From the NCBI GenBank assembly GCA_036365145.1, contig JAEOAD010000982.1, positions 8,148,001-8,212,000 of the forward strand: a stretch of 64,000 nucleotides of DNA, read 5' to 3'. The stretch's first letter is position 1; every line of letters begins with the position of its first letter. Under the pieces are notes generated by a model. That model made no database searches. It worked only from the letters and a program-made list of their open reading frames with translations, and was not told the origin of the DNA. Positions 56,400 through 64,000 of this stretch are shown piece after piece. This DNA comes from Orientallactaga sibirica. Lineage: Eukaryota; Chordata; Mammalia; Rodentia; Dipodidae. A program made the position numbers and the translations under genes.

Positions 56400-57245
56400 T
56401 CCTGTCAAACCCCAACTCCATATTCAAAAATCAACTTACAAATCCTGTCAGCCTTTCCTCCAGGTACCACCTCTTCAAACTACAGGAGCCAATCCTCGAG
56501 GGCTACGCCCTAATCACTTTTGACAGATTGACGTTACACACTATTCTCCATTTGGAAAACTTAAATAAATTTTTCTCTCGGTTGATACTTTCTCCCATGC
56601 TTGCTGGACATCAGCACATGCTGGGGAAAAACTAAACATGCTATTAGCCATATGCTTCAATGCTTTGCCACCCTTAGATTGCCAGATCAAATCAAAACCG
56701 ATAATGGTCCCTGCTTCGTAAGCAGGACTTTTATAGATTTCCTCCAAACCTGAAAAATCTCACTTTCCACAGACATCCCATATAACCCGTGGGGCCAGGC
56801 CATCGTGGAAAGATATCATCAAACTCTCAAGTCTCAATTACAAAAACAAAAGGGGGAATCCCTACCCCCACATGACCAACTAAAAAAGGCATTATTAACC
56901 CTAAATATTTTAAATTTTTCTAAAGAAGATAGACACTTGTCCCCTTTTCAAAAACATTGGACCTCAGCTGTCACCTACAGCTCCATCTGGGTCAAATGGA
57001 GGGACCCATTAACTGGGGCCTGGAAGGGACCAGACCCCCTCCTCACAGCAGGCAGAGGATTTGGATGTGTCTTTCCTCAAGAGGAAAAAAGACCTATTTG
57101 GGTACCAGCAAGAGACTTAAAATATTTACCCCAACAAGGGGATGATAATAATCAATTCTCCAGGGAGTGTCCCACCCCTGAGAACTATGCCTCTGTTTCT
57201 TCCCCAGGAACAACTGAAGGTGTGAATGCTACTAGACCCGAATGA
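56400..57245 (+). pseudogene. pol: retroviral integrase remnant (C-terminal part of pol)
   Basis: Integrase joins viral DNA to host DNA. The catalytic core is recognisable with all three acidic residues: Asp codon at 56,530-56,532 (QIDVTHYSPFG), Asp at 56,700-56,702 (TDNGPCF) and Glu at 56,808-56,810 (AIVERYHQTLK), with exactly 35 residues between the last two. The C-terminal domain is intact (WVKWRDPLTGAWKGP, then PIWVPARDLKYL) and ends at TGA 57,243-57,245. Breaks: in-frame TGA at 56,521 and TAA at 56,566, a one-base frameshift near 56,627, and TGA at 56,751. From 56,754 to the end the frame is open. Reverse transcriptase and RNase H are absent. The wording fits betaretroviral/class II pol. 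Confidence 0.9.
57206..57207 (+). other. candidate env subgenomic splice acceptor
   Basis: ctctgtttcttccccag lies just before the env ATG at 57,226. The strong pyrimidine tract and AG suit an env-mRNA acceptor, as in betaretroviruses. No transcript evidence. Confidence 0.45.
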
Positions 57246-57329
57246 AGCCAGAAAAGCTCCAGAAAGATTTACAGAAGAGGAGACGGGACTTCCAAGACAA
57301 CCTGCTGTGGACGAACTTACACGGCTTCT

Positions 57330-57415
57330 TACCCTACCTTCTCCCTCCCCTTGGACCCCTCCTTCCTCTTGCTCTTTACCCTACCTTCTCCCTCCCCCTG
57401 AACCCCTCCTTCTTA
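57330..57415 (+). repeat. 47-bp tandem duplication, proline-coding
   Basis: The string taccctaccttctccctccc recurs 47 bases apart and its downstream flank (gacccctccttc / aacccctccttc) is also repeated. Confidence 0.8.
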
Positions 57416-57479
57416 TCCTCACTCTCGGGCCCTGTGTAATTAATAAGATTACACAATTCATTCACCAACAGCTTGAGGC

Positions 57480-57520
57480 AATTAAACTTCATCAGGTCAC
57501 AATTAAACTTCATCAGGTCA
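57480..57520 (+). repeat. 21-bp tandem duplication in env remnant
   Basis: aattaaacttcatcaggtca occurs at 57,480-57,499 and 57,501-57,520. It repeats the EAIKLHQV-type tail in frame. Confidence 0.9.
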
Positions 57521-57762
57521 AGGCACCACAGGTTTGCGACTCAAAGGCAATGGCTTTTCCACTTACTGGCTATCCACCTAACATCCCTCCCCCGCCCTCC
57601 ATCGAACCAACGACGGGTAAGATCTCAGACAGGCTGAGACAACCTAAGACAGGGCGTGGAGTGGTCAACGGGCTAGAGGCATGGTCCTCATTGATGGGTA
57701 AGATTCCCAAAGGGGGACAACCTAGGACAGAGGCCATGACCGTCCACCGTTCTTACAAAAAC

Positions 57763-57774
57763 AAAAGGGGGAGA
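57763..57774 (+). other. polypurine tract
   Basis: aaaagggggaga directly abuts the TG of the 3' LTR; primes plus-strand DNA synthesis in retroviruses. Confidence 0.88.
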
Positions 57775-58240
57775 TGTTGGGCCCTGCCCAGTGTGAAGCC
57801 TAGTCGTTAGCCAAGCCAGTTTGTAATTGGCCTACTCCCGGTGAGGCCTAGTCGAACATCCGGAGCCTGAGTAGAGTTTTGCGACCTGTCCTTGGAGTGA
57901 CTCAGCACCTAAGCCGAAACTGCCTCCGCCTAGCTACTGCTGACGTGGTGAAATACTATTGGCCCTTACACCTTTATCTCATCCTTTTTCCCACCCTCTC
58001 TCAAAATATATAAATACCTTCCCATGACAATAAACGGAGAGATTTCCGCCAGACGGACTTCCGGCTCAATGTGGTTTTCTTTTCCCCGGTGGCTTTGGGA
58101 GGTTTTTTGAGTTGCCGACACCCGCCTTCCCGCTCAGCCCCGAGAGAGAAGCAGCTGGCCCGGCTCTCTCTCTCTTCCGCTCTACCTGCCGGTGGTGGAG
58201 GAAAAGAACCGGCAACTGGTGCCCAACGTGGGGCCGAACA
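57775..58240 (+). repeat. 3' LTR of the provirus (long form)
   Basis: Starts TGTTGGGCCC. The family's short end CCGGCA falls at 58,214, but sequence continues AC, a full primer-site copy (58,217-58,234), then CGAACA to 58,240, where the target duplication AATCTT begins. The provirus therefore ended 26 bp beyond the short LTR end. Confidence 0.92.
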
Positions 58241-58246
58241 AATCTT
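58241..58246 (+). repeat. proviral target-site duplication AATCTT, right copy
   Basis: Matches 54,455-54,460 exactly. Six bases is the betaretroviral spacing. Confidence 0.9.
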
Positions 58247-58348
58247 CATTTTGCTTTATTCTCCCAATAGCAAAAAATAATCTGATTTTATCAATCCAAC
58301 CTCTACATTTCACTTTCTATAATTAAATCAAATAGATACTTCACTATT

Positions 58349-58693
58349 TTGGTTTGATTCAGGTGTCCCCCATAAACTTAGGGGTTCTGAATGCTAGGTC
58401 CCCAGCTGATGGCAATTTGTGAATTAAGACCTCCTGGAGGCAGTGTATTGTTGGGGGTGGGCTTATGGGTATTATAGCCAGTGTCCCCTTGCTGGTGTCT
58501 GGCACATTCTCCTGTTGCTATTGTCCACCTGATGTTGGCCAGGAGGTGATGTCCCCCCTCTGCTCATGTATTGTTTTCCCCTGCCATCATGGAGCTTCCC
58601 CTTGAGTCTGTAAGCCAAAATGAACTTTTATCCCCCCACAAGCTGTTCTTGGTTGGATGTTCTCTGCTAGCAATGTGAACCTGACTGTAACAA
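58349..58693 (+). repeat. MaLR-like LTR
   Basis: Begins tttggtttgattcaggtgtc, ends gtgaacctgactgtaaca; internal ccccagctgatggcaa and gtctgtaagccaaaatgaac. Lies 100 bp right of the provirus. Confidence 0.65.
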
Positions 58694-58929
58694 CTATCAT
58701 GAGTTACACACTATTTACTAGCATAAAAATTTCAAACTAACCATCACTGGCCTTGCCTTGACTTCTGTAATCTTTGCTTCCTTTCCCCAGCACTGATAAT
58801 CCTACAAAACTCCCAGCCCTTCCTAAGAGTATGATGTCCTTGGGGTTCAGATTTTTAAAAACATTAAGATGACACGAGAGAAATTCACAGTTCACACTAA
58901 TATTATACCATGCAAAATACCTTATCGGT

Positions 58930-59440
58930 GCCTGGCATGGTGGCGCACGCCTTTAATCCCAGCACTTGGGAGGCAGAGGCAGGAGAATTGATGTGAGTTT
59001 GAGGCCACCCTGAGACTACATAGTGAATTCCAGGTCAGCCTGGGTTACAGGAGACCCTGCCTTGAAAAAAGCAAAAAAAAAAAATCTTATTGGTGTCGGG
59101 CATGGTGGCACACGGCACACACCTTTAATCCCAGCACTCAGGAGGCAGAGGTAGAAGGATCGCTATGAGTTCGAGGCTACCCTGAGACTACATATTAAAT
59201 TCCAGGTCAGCCTAGGCTAGAGCAAGACCCTACCTTGAAAAAAAAAACTATATATACATACATATACATATATAATATCTTATTAGCTGCTGGGTGTGAT
59301 GGCACACAGCTTTAATCCCAGCACTCAGGAGGCAGAGGTAGGAAGATCACCATGAGTTCAAGGCCACCCTGAGACTACATAGTGAATCCCAGGTCAGCCT
59401 GGACTAGAGTGAAACCCTACTTCAAAATAAAATAAAATAT
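58930..59440 (+). mobile_element. three consecutive B1-like SINEs
   Basis: Copies at 58,930-59,083, 59,093-59,252 and 59,286-59,440. The words caaaataccttatcggtg and aaaatcttattggtg show repeated use of a similar target. Confidence 0.93.
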
Positions 59441-59564
59441 CTTATTACTTAAAAAGATACTTACATGAAAAATCAAGGATCAATTTTAACTCAGTTACCA
59501 TATTAAATTAAAACTAGGTTCTGAATTTCAAATTCTAAGTATCAAAATTTAAAAAATAAACTTA

Positions 59565-59835
59565 AAGGCTAGAGAAATGGCTCAGTAGTTAAGTGCACTT
59601 CCTGCACAAGTGTGAAGGCCTGAGACTACCAGAGTTTGAATCCCAAGATCCCACATAAAATTAGTTGTGGTCATGTGTGTAGGGGAACAGTGACCAGAGA
59701 ATCATCAGGGCCACAAGCTCAGGATCAGTAGAGACTCTGGCTCCAAACAAAGACCAGGCAGAAGGTTTTGGACTGAGACACCCAAGATTCCATTCTTGCC
59801 ACTGTAGGCCTATGGGATGTCATAAAACACAAACA

Positions 59836-59885
<50 letters not shown>

Positions 59886-59895
59886 GCAAAAAAAT
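59565..59895 (+). mobile_element. B4-like composite SINE with (CA)n
   Basis: ggctagagaaatggctcagt head; CA run of about 21 units at 59,837-59,879. Confidence 0.65.
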
Positions 59896-59899
59896 TAAG

Positions 59900-60280
59900 T
59901 GAAATGAAAAAAATAAAATTAAAAAGTTGGGGACCTCTTAAGATTTTGGTATACTGATATGAAGCAGAAAATATAATCCAAGTTACTGTCCTCTAGTCCA
60001 AGAAAAACAACTGTCAGATGATCAAGATTGGAAGGAAATGAATACCAACAGTCTGTGAATGAATTCAAGACCATAGGCTTAAACAGATTTCATGCCGGAA
60101 ATACTTTAAGATGAAATTTCAAGATAATTAATAGTTTTGGGAAAGCCACAGGGAAAAGAAGATGAGAACAAAGATTGCCCAAGAGCAAATATAGTATACT
60201 TCTCAGAAAGAGTAAAACTATATGTTCTATAAATTCCATACCCAAGCTATTAAATCATTTAAAAGCTAATCAGAAAGACA
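59900..60280. other. intron without identifiable features
   Basis: Unique sequence. Confidence 0.55.
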
Positions 60281-60285
60281 AATGC

Positions 60286-60562
60286 CGGGCTGGAGAGATG
60301 GCTTAGCGGTTAAGGTGCCTGCCTCCTAAGCCTAAGAACCCGGTTCCAATCTCCAGGTCCCACATTTAGCCAGATGCAAAGTGACACAAGGGCGCAATGC
60401 CTCACATGACCACAAGGGGGCGCACGCATCTGGATTTCGTTCACAGCAGCTGAGAGACTGCTGGCGTGCCCATTCTCTATCTGTCTCCCTCTCCCTCTCT
60501 CTCTGTCTCTCTCTGTGTCTCTCCCTCTAAAAGTAAAAATAAAAATAAAAATAAATTTTAAA
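60286..60562 (+). mobile_element. B2-like SINE, long subfamily, intact CTCF-like core
   Basis: ccacaagggggcgc at 60,410-60,423, preceded by the subfamily block gtgacacaagggcgcaatgc. Flanked by aaagacaaatgcc (60,275-60,287 region; 60,561-60,573). Confidence 0.95.
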
Positions 60563-60574
60563 AGACAAATGCCA

Positions 60575-61118
60575 CATGTATGTACTCTGTCAGTGGTTCC
60601 TAACTGGGAGCATTTGGAGATGAGTGCAAATGGTGGTAAGCAACAGGAATACAGGCCTAAGACTAGAATTTTGACCTAAGGGAAGCCTTCATAGCCACCA
60701 AGGGAGAAGATAAAGCAAAGATGGACAAGATGGTAGACATGAAGAAAAATGGACAAATACAGGATGTGTAAGTCAATACCAATGGAAATGGATTAGAGAC
60801 TGGGAGTGAGGAAAAAGAAGAACAAAAATAACTTCCTGGCATCTTGGCTATGAGACATGAGAGTTTCTGGTTTTTGACATGAGGAAAACTTAGAAGAACA
60901 GCAGATTAAGGAAAGAGGAAATCCAGGATTCCATTTTGCCTATGTTCCATTTGAGCTTAGGTAGCTCCCTAAAATTAAATGGGCAAAAATCAAGAGGAAA
61001 ATAGAAATGAAAACTTGAGAAAAAGACTCTGCAACTTGTGTCACAGAGTCAATATCCTAACAAAAAGCTGCTAGTGTTCAATTAACAGTGTAGAAACCCA
61101 GTTTTAAAAATAGACAGT
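60575..61118. other. intron, possibly including an ancient repeat
   Basis: Purine-rich; cctaagggaagccttcatag may belong to an old interspersed repeat, not assignable by eye. Confidence 0.4.
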
Positions 61119-61120
61119 GA

Positions 61121-61280
61121 GCCGGGCGAGGTGGCGCACGCCTTTAATCCCAGCACTCAGGAGGCAGAGTAGGAGGATCGCCAAGAGTTCGAGGCCACCC
61201 TGAGAATACAGAGTGAATTCCAGGTCAGCCTGGACCAGAGTGAGACCCTACCTCGAAAAACCAAAAAAAAAAAAAAAAAA
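61121..61280 (+). mobile_element. B1-like SINE
   Basis: Flanked by aaaaatagacagtga on both sides (61,106-61,120; 61,277-61,291). Confidence 0.95.
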
Positions 61281-61291
61281 TAGACAGTGAT

Positions 61292-61518
61292 GGGCTGGAG
61301 AGGTGGCCTAGCAGTTAAGCACTTGCCTGTGAAGCCTAAGGTCCCTGGTTCAAGGCTTGATTCCCCAGTACCCACATAAGCCAGATGCACAAGGTGGCGC
61401 ATGCATCTGGAGTTCGTTTGCAGTGGCTGGATGCCCCGGTGCACCCATTCTCTCTCCCTCTCTCTCTCTCTCTCTCTGCTGCTCTCAAATAAATAAATAA
61501 AAATAAACAAGAATTTAA
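61292..61518 (+). mobile_element. B2-like SINE
   Basis: Inserted at the same aaaatagacagtgat target as the B1-like copy beside it (third copy at 61,519-61,533). Confidence 0.95.
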
Positions 61519-61614
61519 AAAATAGACAGTGATATGAATAGTCACAGAAAAGGACATATAAGAGGTTCTTCAACATATAAAGTTATTCAACTTTACATAT
61601 AATAAAATTATTAT

Positions 61615-61880
61615 GGGCTGGAGAGATGGTTTAGGGGTTAAGGCGCCTGCCTCCTAAGCCTAAGAACGCTGGTTCCAATCTCCAGGTCCCACGTTTAGCC
61701 AGATGCAAAGTGACGCAAGGGCGCAATGCCACACTTGACCACAAGGGGGCGCACGCATCTGGATTTCGTTCACAGCAGCTGAGACACTGCTGGTGCGCCC
61801 ATCTCTGTCTGTCTTCCTCTCCCTCTTTCTCTCTCTCTCTCTCTCCAAAAAATAAAAATAAAATATTTAAAAAAATTATT
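61615..61880 (+). mobile_element. B2-like SINE, long subfamily, intact CTCF-like core
   Basis: ccacaagggggcgc at 61,739-61,752; flanked by aaaattattatg on both sides. Confidence 0.95.
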
Positions 61881-61889
61881 ATGCACATA

Positions 61890-62165
61890 AAGGCAGTTGG
61901 GGAGATTGCTAAGTTGGTAAAGTCCTTGCCTTGCAAGCACGGGGACCTGAGCCCCAGAACGCACATCAAATTCCCAGGTGTGGTGGTTCACACTTGTAAT
62001 CATAGTGCTTGGGAGACAGAGAAACAAGGATCCCCGAGGCTTGTTGGCCAGCCAGTCTATCCTATTTGGCCAACTCAAGGCCAATAGAGACCCATTCTCA
62101 AAACTCAAAAAGTGGATAGTGTTCATGTAAGTGACACCTGAGGCTGTCATCTTGCCTCCATACAC
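61890..62165 (+). mobile_element. B4-like composite SINE
   Basis: ggcagttggggagattgcta head followed by gtggttcacacttgtaatca. Confidence 0.7.
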
Positions 62166-62285
62166 ACATGAAAAAACCCTATGCCGAGATAAGATTTTTC
62201 AGAGCAAAGACCAAGAATAAAGTATACTGTTTAAAACCTGAGGGAATTAAGCTTGCTAATACAATGCTGGTGGGAATGCATAATT

Positions 62286-62438
62286 TTTGTTTTTTGGTTT
62301 TTCAAGGTAGAGTCTCACTCTAGCTCAAGCTGACCTGAAATTCACTAAGTAGACTCAGGCTGGCCTCGAACTCAGCCATCCTCCTACATCTGCCTCCCTA
62401 GTGCTGGGATTAAAGGCATGAGCCACCACACCCAGATC
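62286..62438 (-). mobile_element. B1-like SINE
   Basis: Reverse copy; ggtttttcaaggtagagtct. Confidence 0.92.
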
Positions 62439-62474
62439 TTGATAGTTTTTTGGAGGCCAACTTGACAATATCTT

Positions 62475-62735
62475 TTTTCAATATTTTTGAAATATTTTAT
62501 TAATTTTTAAGCAGAGAGATGAGAGACAGATAGATAGACACACACACATACATACACAGAGAGAGAGAGAGAGAGAGAGAAAATGGGCACTCCAGGACAT
62601 CTAGCCACTGCAAACAAACTCCAGATGCATGCACCACTTTGTGCATCTGGCTTTACATGGGTACTGGGGAACTGAATCCAGGTCACTAAGCTTTGCAGGC
62701 AAGTGCCCTAACCATTGAAACATCTCTCTAGCCCA
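62475..62735 (-). mobile_element. B2-like SINE with (GA)n
   Basis: GA tract 62,560-62,581; flanked by caatatctttttt / ctatctttc-like sequence. Confidence 0.9.
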
Positions 62736-62867
62736 CTATCTTTCAAAATTAAAGACAAACACATTCTGACAGAGAAGTAACATTTCTAGGAATCTATTCT
62801 CAGAAGTACACACAAAGATACACATACATTATGCACTGTATCACTGTTTATAAAAGCCAAGAGAATG

Positions 62868-62960
62868 GGGCTAGGGGCATAACTCAGTGGAAATACTTGG
62901 CTTAACATGTTTGAAGGCCCTGAGTTCTATTCCCAGTACTGCCACGCCTCCAAAAAAGTA
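62868..62960 (+). mobile_element. ID-like SINE
   Basis: gggctaggggcataactcag and gaaggccctgagttctattc. Confidence 0.75.
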
Positions 62961-63194
62961 AAATTATGTAAACAGTTTGAATATAACTCACATGGCTCTG
63001 GTTAAATGAATTATGGTACATCCATTAAATTAGGTGAGAGGCACAAGTGAAATTACATGTGCATACTATAAAACATTTGACAAATTTGATTTCCAATAAA
63101 TTTAAATTATACTTAAAGCTCTATTCTAATTAAATGCCACTTATATTTTAAATACCGTAATTCTGCTAGATATACTAAGATTATATTAAGAGGG

Positions 63195-63345
63195 GAGGGG
63201 AAGCTGAGGAAATGGTTCAGCAGTTAAAGGATGAGGGGATGTGATGGAGAGTGAAATTTCAAAGATGAAAGTGGGGGGAGGGAGGGAAGTACCATGGGAT
63301 ATTGTCTACAATTAAAGAAGTTGTCAATAAAAATATAAAGAAAAA
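63195..63345 (+). mobile_element. SINE-head/L1-tail chimeric retrocopy
   Basis: About 30 bases of B2-like head (gaggaaatggttcagcagtt) run directly into an L1 3' tail (gatgaggggatgtgatggag...ttgtcaataaaaat). Confidence 0.6.
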
Positions 63346-63364
63346 GAAAAAAGAAAAAATGAAT

Positions 63365-63640
63365 GCTACTTTGAGCTTTTATTTGCACAGAAAGAGAAAA
63401 ATAAAATATATAAATGAAGAATGAATGAATGAATATGGACACGTGTGCCAGGACCTCTTGGCACTGCAAATGAACTCCAGATGCATGTACTATTTGCATC
63501 TGGCTTTATGTGAGTACTCGGAACTTGAACCTGGCCTTTAACTTGCTGCCCCCAGATTCAAGAGGCCCTGGCACACCTCTCCATATTCATTCATTCACAC
63601 ACTCAATCTCTGCAAATATTTTTTTAATTAAAAAAAATAA
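63365..63640. mobile_element. B2-like SINE inverted pair (minus then plus)
   Basis: Reverse copy 63,400-63,535 missing its head, followed by a forward 3' half (caagaggccctggcacacct) to 63,640. Confidence 0.7.
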
Positions 63641-63652
63641 AATAAAAGGTGG

Positions 63653-63995
63653 GGTGCATCAGTTACTTTCTTGTTGCTGGGACAAAATGCCCAATGAGAA
63701 GCAGCTTAAGGAAGGAAAGGGTTTATTTCAATTCACAGTTCACAGGGTAGAGTACATTATGGTAGGGAAAGCCATGGCAGGAGCAGGAAGCAGGTTCACA
63801 TCATCATCTCAACAAGGAGGAAGCAGAGAAAAAAAAGCAGGGCTCAAAAACCACCCCTCTGTGACAAACTTCCTCTAGGCAAGGCTGATCTACCTCCTAA
63901 AGGTTCCACAACCTTCCTAACAGAGCCACCTAGTGTGGACAAAGTATTCACACAAATGAGTGTATGGGGAGCATTTTACATTCAAACCACCATAG
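63653..63995 (-). repeat. MaLR-like LTR, minus strand (MT/ORR1 type)
   Basis: Plus-strand reading: agttactttcttgttgctgg...tcacagttcac...ctgtgacaaacttcctc...attcaaaccacca, which is the reverse complement of rodent MaLR LTRs. Runs to the window edge. Confidence 0.75.
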
Positions 63996-64000
63996 GGGGG

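Larger units (their letters stand above)
57226..57810 (+). pseudogene. env: env remnant with large internal deletion, overlapping pol and running into the 3' LTR
   Basis: An open frame of 194 codons starts 20 bases before the pol stop, the usual pol/env overlap. The first 70 or so codons are Pro/Ser/Leu-rich. They pass directly into what looks like the end of a transmembrane-subunit tail (LGPCVINKITQFIHQQLEAI), so nearly all of the surface subunit, fusion peptide and ectodomain are missing. Downstream of KAPQVC the frame is probably non-coding region before the polypurine tract, and it ends at TAG in U3. Two internal duplications are visible (annotated separately). It has no envelope function; the frame is open by chance or by in-frame deletion. 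Confidence 0.65.
54461..58240 (+). mobile_element. endogenous betaretrovirus-like (class II) provirus, defective
   Basis: Complete proviral frame of 3,780 bp: TG...CA LTRs of 464 and 466 bp, target duplication AATCTT at both edges (54,455-54,460; 58,241-58,246), Lys1,2-type primer site, leader, an unknown ORF, integrase remnant, env remnant and polypurine tract. The 6-bp duplication, Lys primer site and integrase wording fit betaretroviruses. Gag, protease, reverse transcriptase and most of env are absent. LTRs differ at about 15 positions by my count (roughly 3-4%), so the insertion is not recent. It lies in CDKL5 intron 1 in antisense orientation. It encodes no functional viral protein and would have depended on enzymes supplied by a relative. 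Confidence 0.92.

Noticed and set aside
54461..58240. Provirus as a possibly active virus
   Set aside because: Gag, protease, reverse transcriptase and most of env are missing and integrase is broken; only cis signals remain.
61157..62165. Several 110-139-codon frames
   Set aside because: All run across B1-like and B2-like SINEs and their tails.
37113..64000. CDKL5 promoter or CpG-island exon 1
   Set aside because: The only CpG-rich stretches here belong to retroviral LTRs and the proviral leader.

Overview
This is mammalian nuclear DNA, not prokaryotic. It is AT-rich and intron-like, and crowded with rodent-style retroposons: 7SL-derived B1-like SINEs, tRNA-derived B2-like SINEs, ID-like and B4-like composites, and short L1 3' tails. 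The SINE consensus resembles what I recall from jerboas (Dipodoidea). That species guess is tentative.

The locus can be fixed from two small exons on the minus strand. One at 36,876-37,112 contains the first coding segment of CDKL5 (64 coding bases). One at 32,481-32,515 is the 35-base coding exon that follows, and it completes the kinase glycine loop GEGAYGVV. The window is therefore the 5' part of an X-linked CDKL5 gene, read right to left: first intron (37,113 to the right edge), first coding exon, a 4.36-kb intron, the 35-base exon, then more than 32 kb of the next intron down to position 1. I saw no further CDKL5 exon and no promoter CpG island.

Other gene-derived sequence is broken. 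A connexin pseudogene (11,133-12,155, minus) is most likely GJA6/connexin-33, the X-linked connexin I recall as a CDKL5 neighbour. A fragment of an ANKRD26/ANKRD36/CCDC144-type coiled-coil retropseudogene lies at 23,180-24,040 (plus).

The most structured element is a 3.8-kb endogenous class II (betaretrovirus-like) provirus at 54,461-58,240, in the first intron and antisense to CDKL5. It has two LTRs, a 6-bp target duplication (AATCTT), a Lys-type primer-binding site, a leader, an unexplained 109-codon ORF, a broken integrase, an env remnant with a large deletion, and a polypurine tract. Its primer-binding site is a 26-bp tandem array, and the first copy lies inside the LTR as judged by the target duplication. 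A related solo LTR at 43,436-43,875 ends 26 bp earlier, so the family appears to exist in two LTR lengths. Part of that solo LTR with its flank (about 1.27 kb) is present twice (40,368-41,634 and 42,570-43,842), with an unusual block-substitution pattern between copies. A second, unrelated solo LTR (46,771-47,366, minus) has the target duplication CACATT.

A long subfamily of the B2-like SINE carries a 14-base match to the CTCF core motif. Three copies are intact and one differs by a single base. Everything else is ordinary intron with SINE, L1, MIR, MaLR and microsatellite sequence. SINE boundaries are read by eye and are good to about 5-10 bases.
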